This document shows positions 23,881 to 37,900 of a stretch of DNA of 64,000 bases, one piece after another. Source of the DNA: Oncomelania hupensis (taxonomy: Eukaryota; Mollusca; Gastropoda; Littorinimorpha; Pomatiopsidae). Made by a program: the position numbers and the translations under genes. The notes beneath the pieces are model-generated. The model had not been told where the DNA came from. It saw nothing but the letters and a program-made list of their open reading frames with translations, and searched no databases. The stretch is from assembly GCA_036898135.1 (NCBI GenBank), contig CM072512.1, positions 38,934,145 to 38,998,144 of the forward strand, given 5' to 3'. How positions within the stretch are numbered: the stretch's first letter is position 1; every line of letters begins with the position of its first letter.

Positions 23881-26800
23881 GCAGTTGAAAGAAAGGCACT
23901 GTAGCTCCTCAGGGATCATGTTAGCATTTTCAGCTCTGCAACCCTTGTTATAGTCATACACTGACCAGATTATTGTACCCAAGGCCATCAGAATATGCAT
24001 TCATGGTCAAAAGAATGAGTATATGTTAGGGGTCCCCAACCCTTTCCAGATATCGTGATAGATTCATGACAGAACATTTTCTACCAGCTTCTATGTGATC
24101 AACCCACATTTTCAGTATAGTTTTCAGATACATTTTCATAAATGTTAGCCATCAATTTGTATATCTTTGATTCACTAGAATTTGGACTGTCATTTTAAGC
24201 TTTTACTTGTAGTTTAGGGCTGATTGCAAACCACAGATGTAAAAAAAAAAGTGACACTTCCGACTGCAAGTGCTGACCCTTCAACCTGAGTTCCTTCATA
24301 CCCATGATTTTCAACTGGAAAAAAACAACTGTCACTAATGTAATACTTACATCTAGATTTGTAGAAGAATGTCTAATGGTTGACTACAGGTACAAACATG
24401 TGAGTCCAGTCTTGTGGGCAGTTATTTTAGAGTAATGGGGTCTGGAACTACAAGGTGAACAAGACAGACTGCAATAGTGAGCTCCTACCCTACAGGCACA
24501 AGTTTGCATAATGTGTGACCCTTGATCCTAATTTGATCTGGCATAATTATGTCTTCTTCGGTTTTGTTAATACAATTTTTGGAATATAATTAAAGTGATA
24601 TAAAAATGTTTGTGCGAGGTGTGCATAATACCAAGGCTTTTACATTATAAGATTTTTCACTCAGGGAATTGTACTATATAAAAAGTGATGTACAACTATT
24701 CGGTTGCGTCCCTTGATGTCATGAAAACCGCGTTGGTAATATATATAGCTGCATCAATATCATGTATTTCCGTCAGCATTTAAACATCATCAGAACATCT
24801 TTTAAAAGTTTATATTGTTTATTTATATGATAATAGGTTGCTTATTGTGATTTTATTTTGTTTTGTAATCTGTTTATTTTACTTGTATGAAATTGCCTTG
24901 GGAAGTCTTGATTCATACATTGCAAGGACAATCATATAAGGAGTAGCTGGAAGATTTATTAATCCATCTAGCCTTAATTTTATCTTGATGCATATTAAGA
25001 GTGTTATTATTGGGATTATTTTCAACTCGTATTGAAATGAATATACTTTTGTCTCGTCTGCCATGGATCGGGATGCTTTTTGGTGGTTTTGTTATGTTTT
25101 GTTGGGTGTTTGTTTTAGGGGTGGGTGTTGTGGTGCTCTGTTTATTTGTGAGTGCATTGTTGATTGTTAATGGGAGGGAGGGGGTGAGAGTAGGGATGAT
25201 CGTTTGCACAAGTAGAGACAAAGAGAGAGAAAGTAGAAGGGTGTAGGGGGGATCTAAATACATTATGGAATAGTGCAAAGGAGAGAGAGATAGAGATGGA
25301 CAGGCAGGCAGACAGAGCAGGAAGAGAGAGAGAGGGGAGGTGGGAGGTAAAACATATTAGGGAGTGGTGCAAAGCAGAGAGACGGTAAAACGGATAAACA
25401 TTTCTAATTGTAAATATGCAGCTGCATAATTAAAGATCCATTTGATTTTATTAGGACATGCAGAATTGTTCCTGACAATTACAAAAGCTTAAGTACGCGC
25501 AACACATCTAGATCTAGCCTATTGATCTAGTAACTATAGCTTTATCAGCACTGTAGTTTATTTGTGAGGTCACGACGCACTTGGCCTTGCAACATTATAG
25601 ATTTTAATGTAGCAGATGACAGATTGCCATGCGGGATGCTTGTTTCTTCTTTGAAATCCATGTTTGTTTGATAAATGACTAAAGTTTTGTGTATAAGGTT
25701 TCAGAATGTAATGGACTTTGTACAGTTCGAAAGAGTCTGTGCTGTGTGTGTGGGTAAGATTACGGCCTAAAACCATCAACACAAATCTAATTACGAAGGC
25801 AATTTCACATGTTAATATCATGTTCTTTTACATGCAGAATAAACAGAAATAATAAGTGTGCATTTTTACCTGTCCCCATCTCTCAGAAATCGAAAGAACA
25901 AAAGTTTCCCGAATTCTTGTTTGTAGCGGGTGTTATGCAATCATACTGCAAGCATCGCCTCTAGTGCGTTGATTACATTTCTTCGGTACCGCCATGTTTT
26001 CATGATGGTGAAGTGGGACTTTACTCTTGCTGAATTTACTGGTTTAGCCATGAGTGACAAGTCTTATAATGTAAAATCCTTGATAATACTAAGGTGAATC
26101 TTTTTTTTTAAAAAAAAATCTCTTCCGTTTGGTTGGTTTGCAGTAATATTATTTTCTTTGGAAATTCACTAAAATGATACATGCAAAGGCATTTAAAATT
26201 GTTACTTTGCTTTAATCTGTTTTTGTATGTCTGATTGGAGGCTATTTGTGGTTCAGGGAAGTTTCAGAGATCACACAAAATAATTTCAAAATGTCACAAA
26301 GCAAGCAGTAAAGTGATGTCCACAGAGCATTTATTAATTCAAACCATCCTGCATATATATAGAATACAAAATAATTATCCCCACCACTACCCATCCCCCT
26401 ATTTCACTATCTACAGAAAAACAATACAATAATCATCATCATCACCATCATCATCAATATAAAATAACTTAATTTGTTCTTAGATATGCCTAAGTGCAAT
26501 GCACACACATTTTGACAAATAAAATTGTATATAGCCCTAAAGAAGATGACCTCCGAGAACTTCTCTGATGACCTCAAATACGAGTCTCACAACCAGTTAT
26601 TTTAAGCTCATCAGTGATATGCTAGGTATATAAAATTTGGCGGCTTTTGTTTTCATAATACCACTTCTGCTGCACACAATACTAGTAACAACCAAACGCC
26701 CAGAATACAATTAACAAATCAATAAAATTCTCTCTCCCTCACGCACACACACACACACTCATTCATAAAGTTCACACAAACATGAATTGTATTGTGATCA

Positions 26801-27920
26801 TGGGGATAAAATGTATTACTCATGTGGTTTGGGGAGAGAGGAAGAATGGCAGATTCATAAACACACACTTGTCCACCTACTAATACCAACGGCGCAATAT
26901 TACCATACCTATCAAAAGGACAACACAAATGCAACCAATAAATGCATGGTAGTAATATCAAAAGGAGAACAAAATGCATTTGAGGAGCAAACACATTTAA
27001 AAAAAAAAATTTCACTGGCACATATGCACAAATCAACTACTGCACAAATTTGTTCATTTGAAATTTGACACTAAATGTTATTGTTTGCTTTATACATATG
27101 CAGCAAAGATTACATTCTATAATTCAGTCAGATATGTCATTTAATACGAGAAATAATAGAAGAGCCAATGCTCTCAAAGCCAACTCACATGCTCTTTAGA
27201 TGCAGTATGTATTGCAATAGGACCATGAAAGTGCTAATACCAGAGAATCACATCAAGATCTGGATTTTACATAAAATTTTATAAGGGTATAACTATATGT
27301 AATGCAATGGTCTAAAAAAACAAAAGTGCTTGTAAAGTTTAAAAATAAACTTTACAGATTTGCTAGGCAGCTGAAACTTCTGTATAGCTATGCAAGATGA
27401 GAATGCACCTCACCAAATCTTCATGCATCATATAAATTAAAAATTAATTATTTGACCAAACAGCAGCTGGGACGTATAGCTTGGCAACAGAAAAACTTCA
27501 ACAGGACTACATGTCTTCCACCAAATATGTGCAAGTAAGAACTGATAACACTGAAATGGTCGCAAAATAAAACAAGGTCAGATGCTAGTTTAGAGAAAAT
27601 GTGTCTTGAAAACCTTTTTTTTTCTCTGTATTTTGATGACCCACTTGTCTAAACCTCGCATTACAAGGACACCTTACATTTCATAAGGAGGCAAAAAAGT
27701 AATTTTGGACTTGCTTTGTTTTGCCCAAACATGGCAGAATATATATCAGGTATGTATTTGCCAATTATACAATTGTCTTCACCACCAAGAAAGAAGATTA
27801 AACTAGCTCAAAAACCAGTTACTTCACTGAAGTAAACTTCTGCAGAGCAGTTGAGCAGCCTCAATAAGAAGAAGAAGAAGAAGAAGAAGAAGAAAGATTA
27901 TTTCAGAATTCAACATTTGC
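23881..27920. other. No recognisable gene; purine-rich and CA-rich patches
   Basis: Mostly AT-rich unique-looking sequence. GA-rich patches occur at about 25205-25380 and a CA array at about 26740-26758. A GAA run lies at 27867-27893. Short frames here lack domains. Confidence 0.5.
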
Positions 27921-27942
27921 TAGCAGCATACTGGATTCAACA

Positions 27943-29121
27943 ATAAGATTGACTGTGGGCTTTATCCTGTTGGCATTGACTGAAGGGACAGGGGCACCTA
28001 TAGTAAAACGTTCCAACTATATGGATCCTTTGATTGCTGTGATTGAACAACAGCAAAGATCAGCAGCTTAGAGGCTCGAATCACTGCTGATGCAAAAAGA
28101 CTGGGTGAGTTTGACCCTTGATACATTTCCATAATGATTTCTAGTATCTCAAGCCATGTTCCCATAAAGATTCTGAGAATATAGTGCTAAAAACTGTGTA
28201 ATCTATCATTTGATTATTATGGGTAGGGGAGAGAAGAGAAAGCAAGGGAGTATGAAATAGTGTCTAATTGAAGAGGGAATAGGTCACAAAGGCTCATAAC
28301 TGTATGACATGGGCACAGGCACCTGTATCCGTATAAGTGTATAAGAGAGTGTCTCTAAATAAAGCGTATATCACTCTGTACTATAATAGAAAATGACTAT
28401 AGGCTTCTTTGTCTCTCTCATTCACATATGAGTGCCTGTGCAAGATATGTGTTCAGCTCAAGATTTCAGCGCTTTTACTGAGAAGGCAGCATGAATTTTT
28501 GCCAGCATTGGTAACAAATTATAAAAAAATCGCAATCTCCAGGTTAAAATAATAATATTATAATAATAAATTAATTTCCATAATTTCAGCTCAACTGGAG
28601 AACAAAGTGGCCTTCAAGGTCCAGTTCTCTCAAGTTCACCTGGACATTCCCACCACTGGAACTTTTAAATTTGACCAAGTGATTACCAATGACGGTATTG
28701 TTCCTTTCAACGGGGCATACATCTTCACATTCCAAATCTTCACCTACACTGCAGAGAGACCACTCATTGACATCAAAGTAAAACAATTTCTATTATTAGT
28801 AATTAGCAATGTAATAATCTAAATTGCTGAACATCTTTTAAAGCTGCAAACATGCTTATCTGATCTGAGAGCTTTCAACTGCATAATGGGGATCAATAAA
28901 CTCTTCTGATTGTGCTGTTACAGGTGAATGGAAACACTGCTTCTCGCATGGCTTTGTACACACAAGGAACAGGAGGTAGCCATGAAGAGAGCAACGCCTC
29001 AACAATGGTCCTCAAGCTGAACCACGGAGATCGAGTGTGGGTAGAATCAGCAACAGACACAACAGCAATCTATGGCATCTATCACACCTTCTTTTCTGGA
29101 GCCTTGCTTTATGCTAGTTAA
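27943..29121 (+). CDS. C1q-domain secreted protein, 5' exon apparently broken
   Basis: Exon 2 (28590-28777) and exon 3 (28924-29121) join in phase and encode a C1q domain: NKVAFKVQFSQVHLD, FDQVITNDGIVPFNGAYIF, VNGNTASRM, then GDRVWVESATD and a C-terminal FFSGALLYAS. Upstream, 27943-28104 encodes a leader-like RLTVGFILLALTEGTGAPIV but begins with ATA rather than ATG and reaches TAG at 28069 in that frame. The other frame (SSLEARITADAKRLG) is the one that splices in phase at GG|GTGAGT to exon 2. So a one-base shift lies near 28045-28060. An AATAAA is at 29294-29299. C1q proteins of molluscs act mainly as secreted lectins; this copy may be a pseudogene, or the leader may come from an unseen exon or contain a sequencing indel. 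Confidence 0.75.
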
Positions 29122-29704
29122 TTTTATTAAAGTAATGTTTCAAAACAATAGCCCTGGTACGATTAACTAGAAGGGTGAAGCCCATTAACACTTGCTTCTT
29201 ATGTGAGACTTGCAATATTCTACAAGAAAATTAGCGCCCAGAAACAAACTGGGCCCTGCACATGTACGTACACAAACTTAATTTCACCGTTCCAATAAAA
29301 TTTGGTACAAAACTTTATATTATGATCATTCAAACTGCTGTATACTAAATAATCAAACTCAAGTTCATGGAATGTTTAAATAATGGTTCAAATGAATCAG
29401 TATTAAAATAATGCTGATGTACACAAACCATTGTCTTGGAATGTTATTCATTAAAATACTTACTACTATAAATATTGCATGTACTGTCAATATACTAAAA
29501 TCACATCTCATGCCACTTTTCACATGCATGCACTAACACACACATGCTGGCCCCTGCACGCGCACACACACATGTCCGTACACCCACACATGCATGCACA
29601 CATACATACTCACACACCCTGTACTACACATGAGAAACTTCACAAAAATTTAATCTGCTTAGTATTTTATGATCCTGACAAATGTTTGTTTTTAAAAATT
29701 AATT
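29122..29704. other. 3' flank of the C1q gene, CA-rich
   Basis: Contains the likely C1q 3' UTR, then an interrupted CA/CACATG-rich stretch at about 29535-29615. No gene seen. Confidence 0.6.
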
Positions 29705-31288
29705 ATGCGTCATCCTCCCGAAGCGTAAATTTGATCACCCACAGCCTCTCTTTAGAAATCTTCACTGGCTTCCAGTTCGCGCAAGAATAGAGTACAATAT
29801 TGCGATGCTGTGCTATCGCAGCCTCCACAACCTTGCGCCATCATATCTATCTGACCTGTTCAAGTACCAACCGGCCAGAATGCTTTGCTCTTCCGATGCC
29901 GGTCGCCTTACTGTGCCGCGCATCTGCCTGAAAAACATTCCGAAAATAGTTTTCTCATTTGCCGGTCCTACCGTTTGGAATTCCCTACCAAAATCCCTTA
30001 GCGATCTGTCCACTTTGCCTGCTTTCAAATCTGCTTTGAAAACTCATCTGTTTAGGAAATATCTACGTGAAGAGGCATGCCTACCCTCAATTTGAAGTTT
30101 CAGTATTAGCTTTTTCAAATTTCAGTATTACTATAATGATTTCCGTATTTACTTTCACTACCTATTTTTTTTTTGCAATCATCCGTTTTGATATTATGCG
30201 AAGAATCCAGTGATAGATTGATTTGCTGCCACAATCTTCTTTTTCTTCTCCAAAGCCTTGTAATTCTTGATATGCTGTGGGCCTTTCGCGTGCCGCTTGA
30301 TGTCATTCATATCACCGGCGGAGATTCCAAACTGGTTGGCACAAATCATACTTTTGAGTCAGTGCTGCCGGGAATAACTAAAAGACGCTTTTCCGAATAC
30401 GAGGCAAGATATGTCTGCCTCTTGCGAGGTTTCTTTGAAGATTCAGATTCACAATCACTGTGCTTAGCCATTCGTTTGGATGCCATGTTTTGAAATCTGT
30501 CTCAAGATCACTGATCCTCACTGAGACTGCGCAAAAACTCGTTCTGCAAACTTCGATGCCACGTGTATTTACTGCGACCGCGCTTTGTGGCATTAAACCG
30601 GGTTCGGTCACACTGTGCATTACCACAGGTCAACGAGTTCGATTTTTTTCCCAATGTATTTCTGGACCGTGAAACAAGTATCCGTATTTTCCGTAGTGCT
30701 TGCCGAGTTTTTCAAATTTCCTGAAAAAATACGGAAATTCCGTACGGGTAGGCATGCATGTGACAGCCACTTTGGCTTTCCTGAACTACTTAATTCCTGC
30801 CATCTTCTCATGAACTTGTTTTTCCTCTGTGTGTTATTCTCTGCCCCCACCCTCGCTTTTTTATAGACCTACCTCTTTTATACCTACTCCTCGACCACCA
30901 TTTCTTGTTTCTGTTCATGTAGTTTTTATCCCCACCGCCTTGCACCTCATCCCTTGTATTTGTTCTGCTTTTTTTCTTTATGCCGATTTGTTAAAATAGT
31001 TCAAATTTTTATAATATATATTTTACAAATCTCTCACAGAATTTGAAGTATTAAGTTTTTATTGTTTTAATGATTAGTGTGTGTAGTGACTAGTGTGTGT
31101 ATTACCGATTGCTATTTTTGTTATTGCATGTTTTGGATTTATGTTTGACATTTTATATTTTTGCATGTTACTTTCTTAATTTAAACATTGTAAATCTGCT
31201 TCATGTAACGCGCTTGGAGCTTCCCTGTGAGGAACAAGCGTGCTTGTTAAATGAATGAAATTATTATTATTATTATTATTATTATTAT
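29705..31288 (+). mobile_element. CR1-like LINE 3' fragment
   Basis: Encodes the RT-distal region (LHWLPVRARIEYNIAMLCYR, LAPSYLSDLF, PTVWNSLPKSL, LFRKYLREE) and ends with an ACGCGCTTGGAGC-type 3' UTR and an (ATT)n tail at 31262-31288. A DNA transposon is inserted at 30082-30750, just after the coding end. Confidence 0.85.
30082..30750 (-). mobile_element. hAT-like DNA transposon remnant inserted in the LINE
   Basis: Left and right ends read TACCC.../...GGGTA with the flanks GGCATGCC and GGCATGCA (8-bp duplication, one mismatch). TTTCCGTATTT-type motifs recur inside both ends. On the minus strand, between about 30480 and 30230, a frameshifted peptide contains CANQFGISAGDMNDIKRHAK and then ends in SITGFFA, resembling an N-terminal zinc finger found in some hAT-like transposases. 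No catalytic core is present. Confidence 0.6.
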
Positions 31289-31929
31289 TTATATAATTGT
31301 ACTATGCTCCAGTAGTCCTCTAAATCAGGGATGCAAGGGCTAGAAAATAATGCTCGACATCAAGATGCAGCCCCAGTGAACAACTGCTATAAACAAACAA
31401 TGTGATATGTATGTACACATGGCAATTGCACATCTTTAACGATTGTGGTCAAGGTAACTTCAAACTGACCTATAGTATAGAGAGAATCATCTGTCCTGAA
31501 AAATACCTACCTTTGTTGGAAATACACGTGAGTCGACAGATTGATAATCAATGCATTAGAGTCCACCAGACTACAAAGCAAAGAGGCGACTCATGACCAC
31601 TATGTATGGGTGAACACACATTTTGGCTAACCAACAGAAAGATGAGAATGCCAATGTTCACATAAATTAAACAGATAAACATTACCCAAAAAAAAGAGAA
31701 AAAAAGAATAAATTAAAAAAATGACGCAGCTCAAATTAATCTTCATATTGACGTCAAATTAAAAAAATATCAGGCACAAAAATATAAGGCACATAGCCAT
31801 TCAAGCACTTTATTAAAATAAGCCAAGTACCAAAGCACAACAAACTCTATCGTCTTTCAAAACTATCATCCATTCCATTTCATGTCACGATCATACGATG
31901 CATAAAAACAACTAGTAAAATATTAACTT
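31289..31929. other. 3' flank of the metallophosphoesterase gene
   Basis: AT-rich. TTTATT at 31809-31814 (AATAAA on the minus strand) is a good polyadenylation signal ~115 bp past the minus-strand stop codon. Nothing else recognised. Confidence 0.6.
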
Positions 31930-34900
31930 TCAAATCAACTTGCAGGTCCGTGATGAAAATACACAGATTTTCAGCAGAAATGTAACAATGGCTATCAGAG
32001 GTAGAGCCCAGAGATAAACAAAAAGCTGAGTGTAGCGCCTAGGCAACCACAATATTGTGTACTCCATCGTTCCTGCCTTTCCTGCAGCATATCATCAAAC
32101 AGGCAAATTAAAGTGCATTAAGATCATTATTTATTCATGTAATTAAATAAATCTTAGAACAATAATCAAATAAAATACATTCAAGGAACGGAGATGTTCA
32201 AACAGACCTCAAAGTCCAATAGACTGAATTAAAATATTCCAAAACGGCATATTTGGTTAGCCTCACCTCAGTACCAGAAACAATGTCAAGAGCACAGTTA
32301 GAATGAACTGTTGATTATATGACATAAAAGTACACTATTTAAGACTATAAGAACATTAAACATCAGATTTTAAGCAGCTTGGACTTTGAGGTCTGTTTAG
32401 CTATCTCTAACTCTTGAATATAAGTGATCTTTTCAACAAAAGCAAAGAGCACGGCATTATGGCTAAGCTTGAAAAAAAAAAGGCTTAAAGCCATCTTTTA
32501 TTAGGATAAAACGATGTTACTTGCTAAAATTACAAATGAAATAAAACATTTTTTTTAAGAAGAAAAACTAGGAGGGCAAGGCTTGTAGGACTCACAGTTA
32601 TGGAACTCGTAATATTTAACATCAAAATGAGTGCCTCAAAAACAAAATGAATTGGTAGAATTAAAATGCAAATACAGACTTTAATCTTTTTATGCTCTTT
32701 ATCTTGAGATGACATTGTCTCCAAACAGACTCATGTACTATCAAATAAAGTAGAGCAAAAGTTGTATATATGCCCAAAATCGGTGACCTTGGGATGATTT
32801 CGACCTTCAGTGACCTTGACCATGGGATGACCTTGACACTCATGCGATCTCTCATGCATGTTTGATCAAATAACCCAATGTTGTTGCATAACATAGGTTA
32901 ATTAAACAGCAATTCCACTGTGCGATTACCTATTTTTTGTATGTTTTTGCAAGGCCTAAAATGACCTTGACCCTCAAGATCAATGCGAAAACAGAACACA
33001 TAAGAAAGATCAATCTATCACCTTTAAATACAACAAGTTTGGACTTTATAACTCTTATAGTTTAGGGTCAAGGTCACTTCAAAGTACTTGTACAAACCAA
33101 CTTTGGACAGCTCCAGTGACCTTGACCTTGGAGTGAAGTTGACCAAATTTGCAAAGTAAGTGTGTCTCATTGATATTTATCATGCATCAAAGAATCATAA
33201 GTTCAATATTAATAGCCTAGAAAAAAGTTAAATTTTGTGAAAAAATTGTCTTTTTTTAACTAACATTTGATGACTGTGACCTTGACTTGAAGTAAAGTCA
33301 TTTTTTCACTGATCATTTATAAGGTCTCATGGGTATACACCATCTTACCAAGTTTGGTTGTGATAGTTGAATTAAGCTCTGAGTACTTAGCCACTTTAAA
33401 GTTTTTGAACAGACAGTGGATGTAGATGGTGAAAGGCGGACAGACAGACGAACGGATGGACAATTTTTTCTATATCGTTTTTGGACTATTTAGAACTCAT
33501 CTTAAGCAGATTTGCAAAAAATCTTGATTTTTATTTCTTTTTGGAATGGGGGAAGGGGGGGATGGTGGGGGGTGTGGGGTGAGTACATAGACTCACACTG
33601 CTATGCATGTGAGTCAAAAAAATAAAAGGGATTGTTCTTATATAGCACACTTACATGCTAAGAGAGCATCTCAAGGATGACAAGAGTTGCGCTAGCAATT
33701 CTAGTTTTGTGTCTCAACGCACAGGCATACCGGAAAATCGCATCGACTGTCATAAAAACTTGCGTCAATTGTCAAAAGAATTAATTTTCAAGAACAAATT
33801 TTGGGATAAACTAGATCCTCGGGTAGAAGAAACACACACTTACATATTTACTAACACACATACACTCAAAATACTTACGTATAACAGCCACACCGTAACC
33901 TATGGTTTTTGTGCCCATGCGATAGCTGCATGTGGGGACCATGAACTCATTGACAGAGATGAGGTTTGTGAAGTCCACTGACGTCCAGCCACTCAGCTCT
34001 CGCAAGTCCCTCACATGCACTGGCCACTGGTCATTGCTAGCTCCGCTTGACAGGCACGTCTCGCACACGTAATGAAATGCCTGGCATGAAAAAAGAAAAA
34101 GAAATCAACAACTGGAATAAAAGGCAGTTGGTTCTGGAAGCGATTTAACATTTTACTGACTGCTGAACTCTCCCCCCCACCCCCGCTTCTACCACCAGCC
34201 CCTATCCTTCATCATGCATTTCTCTAACTGGAAGGGCATAGTCCATACGACTCACATGCTCCTTATGGAACTCGCAATATTTAACATGAAAATGAGTGCC
34301 TGGAAAAAAAATAATAAAACTGGCATTAAAATACAACGTAACACTGACTTTGATCTTCCTATGCTACTAACCTCCAGCTCTAAATACTTTCATTAAATTC
34401 TCTACAGCAAAAGTTGTATAAGGCCAAAAAAAAAAAAAAAGGGATCCTGGGATGACCCTGACCTGCAGTGACCATGAACTTTGGATGACTTGACCTTCAT
34501 GTGACCTTCAGGTAGAATAAGTGTAGGGTTTTCTCTTAAGGGTGTGTGCCCTTCGTTAGGAACCTCCCAAGGCTAGGTGACCTTCCAGGTGCATAGCTAA
34601 GCATAGCGAAGTAACAAACTTTCTACTCTCACGGATAACCTTTGTGGTGTATTGTGTCATGTTGTGTTGTGGTGTTGGTGTTGGTGTATCCGTTATTCAC
34701 AAGCCGAGTACTTAAAGATTGGGCCAACGATATCCCTACGATATTTCTACGTTTCTACTGTTTCTACTACGACTACTACTGTTCTACTGCTTATATTACT
34801 ATTCCGCGTGTACTTCTGCCATTCACTGCCTATGTCATTACTCCACTGCCACTTCTGCCTCTGAGACTTCTGCCTTTGCCACTGTGAGTGTAGACTACGT

Positions 34901-37900
34901 CGGAAGTCGCTGCCACTACCGCCATGTCCTCCTTTGTCGTTGGCGCCGCTCTGGGGTGTTGTCCTCCATCACCGCCGGGACTCGTCATTGTACTTCAGAG
35001 GACCGGGAGCCTTCCGTTGGGGTCTACAGGCTACAATCTACATCGCACAATCACACACACACACACTTACATTTCACTCCCATAAAACATATTTCTAATT
35101 CTGTGCTTAGTGCAAGTTCTTTAATTATCAGCGCGATTGACTGCTATAGTTATTTTTTGAGATTAGCTAAAAGACAATAAAGCTACAAACAGTGAACATT
35201 AATTTATAAAGCCAGTCAATTAGTATAATCAATTTTTTCCAAGTTTCACTGGATTAAATTCCTCAGTTTGTAATCATATTCATTTGCAGTTGATTTTGAT
35301 TGTTGCTATTGTTACATATTGTTATGTGGGCATTCATGTACAGTTTCTAAGGGTTTCAGATCAGACAAGGAGGTAATTATTCATTAAATGGTGGGTTGTG
35401 GGTCCGGATAGGCTTTGAGGGTGGTTTAGATTTCCCAGTATCCTGTGTGTTTGTTGTTGAATAAAAGAGTGTGACTGTACATCTGGCATTTGTGTTAGTT
35501 TTTTTTGTTTGTTTGAGTTTTATCCCCGCACTCGCTGTTTGAGCTGACGTTGCAGAATCCGCTCGGGTGACGCGACATGTGGTCAGTGAAAAATCTTATA
35601 ACTTAATGCAAAAGCCGTAAAACATAAGCAAAATGTGGCCACTACTTGAAGCTGCTTTGATGTATGTAATTAAATAGCAGTTGTATCAGGTTAAATACTG
35701 CACTGATCACCTAAGTCAAATCCAGTTTAAGATACAATGAAGTTTTAGAAAACGTGGAAAATAGAAACATTCTTTGGATCATCAATTTAAAAAAAAAATC
35801 CTAACACAAACTAAAATAAATAAATAAAATTAAAATATAAAAATCAACAAGCATGTTGGTGAATAATATTTAGGGACATTGTTATTTTCTGCATTATATA
35901 TGATTTATTTTCATAAATTAACTGAACAGTTCATTAACTTTTATATGTTCCCGGAATTTTACTTAAAAAACACCTCTAAATACAGAAATCATTACATTTA
36001 TTAAACATTTATTCAAACATTTATTAGGTCATCATCATTCCATTTTAATGTATCCTGGCAATTCTACTTTTAAAATCATTGCTATTAAACTTATGAAAAT
36101 AAAAATTTCATTATGATGAACTCACCTCATGCCAATGCCCACTAAAAATGATATTTGGCTGGGCAACTTTTAACAACTGAAATGACAGCAAACACACACG
36201 CACAAAAGTTAAAATCACACAAACACTAAATAAAATGCAATGTCACATCAAGTCAAGTTTAGAAGAAAAAAAATCAATGGTTTTCAATGTCTGCTGCTCC
36301 AAAACAAAATTACAACCTTGAGATGACCTTGACCAAATACACTCATGTACTATCAAATAAACTACAGCAAAAGTTGTATTATGCCAAAACAAGGTGACCT
36401 TGGGATGATCTTGACATTCAGTGACCTTGATCTTGGGATGACCTTGACCCTTATGTGACCTCATGCATTTCTGATCAAATAACCCAATGTTCTTGCATAC
36501 TATGGGTTAAACATACAGCCATTCCACTGTGCGATTAACTATTTTGTTTGTATGCTTTTGCAAGGCCTAAAATGACCTTGACTTTTAAGATCAAAGCAAA
36601 AACGAACACGTATGAAAGATTAATCTATCATCTCTAAATACAACAATTTTGGACTTGAAAATCTCTCATAGTTTAGGGTCAAGGTCACTTCAAAGTACCT
36701 ATACTAACCGACTTTGGACAGCTCTAGTCACCTTGACCTTGGAGTGAGGTTGACCAAATTGTATAGTGTTTGCGTCTCATAGATCTATATATATCATGCA
36801 TCAAAGAATCATAAGTTCAATATTAATAACCTAGAAAAAAGCTAAATGTTTTGAAAATGTGTCTTTACTAACAGTAACTATTGATTTTCTGTGATATTGA
36901 CCTTGATGTGAAGTTTTTCATTCACTGATTAGTTATAATGTATCATGGGTATACACCATCTTACCTAGTTTGGTTGTGATAGTTGAAATAGTTCTGAATA
37001 CTTAACCACTTTAAAGTTTGTGCACTGACAGACAGCGGATGGCTGACAGACGTATGGGCGGATTTTTTTTCCTATGTCATTTTTTTTACTATTCAGGACT
37101 CATCTCTCACAGATTTGCAAAAATCTGGAAAATTTGTTCGGGGACTGAGTACACAGACTCACAATGCTAAGCATGTAAGTCAATAAAACACAAAAGCATG
37201 CTAATACTATTACTATTTCAAACACAATTCTGCAATATATTGGCAGGTGTCAACACACCACAAAGCCACAAATTACAACAGATAATGTAAGATTGAAACT
37301 AATAACATTACAAAATATGGTCATAACGTTTGGCTGCAAGTAAACAAACTATAACAAAAAGTATTATTAAAAACGAAAAGAAAAGAAAATCAGCTAAAAA
37401 TGAAATATGTCCAGGCAATGCCAACAATGTTTTCAGCAAGATCTATAGCAGACACACAATAACATAAAGCAGCAACGATGTCAACTAAAGTATACCAAAA
37501 CTTACAGGATACACCATCATTTTGATCTGCGAAATGATTGATTCATGGTTGACAAGGATGCGGACAGGAGCTGTGAGACGTGGCGCTATATTCTTCGTGA
37601 AATCAGTTTTCTTATCTCCTAATGAATCAGCCTGACTGCGAAAATCAAGCTGGACCGAAAAAAACAACAAAAACAAAGTCATACTATACATTCTGAACAT
37701 GTCATGTGTCAATTTATCAATCTCAAAAGCTGAAAGAACCGCAAGAGGTTTCCTGACATTTATGAATCTGTTATTCAATATTTATACTGTACATTCCAAA
37801 CTACAACTTATATCAGAATAGTATACTGTATATTCCAGACCAAAAAATACAGGGTGAGCCAATAAAATGTTACCACTTTTTAATCGTAAATAAGTTCATT

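Noticed and set aside
24028..24045. GGGGTCCCCAACC, resembling a hAT-Charlie terminal repeat
   Set aside because: No matching inverted end or target duplication was found downstream.
24781..24800. Minus-strand CTGATGA followed by GAAA, hammerhead-ribozyme-like core
   Set aside because: A weak stem II is possible, but stems I and III do not pair convincingly and the block is not repeated in the window.
34516..35580. Block resembling an LTR (TGT start, AATAAAAG, CA end)
   Set aside because: No second copy, no target duplication and no adjacent retrotransposon coding sequence.
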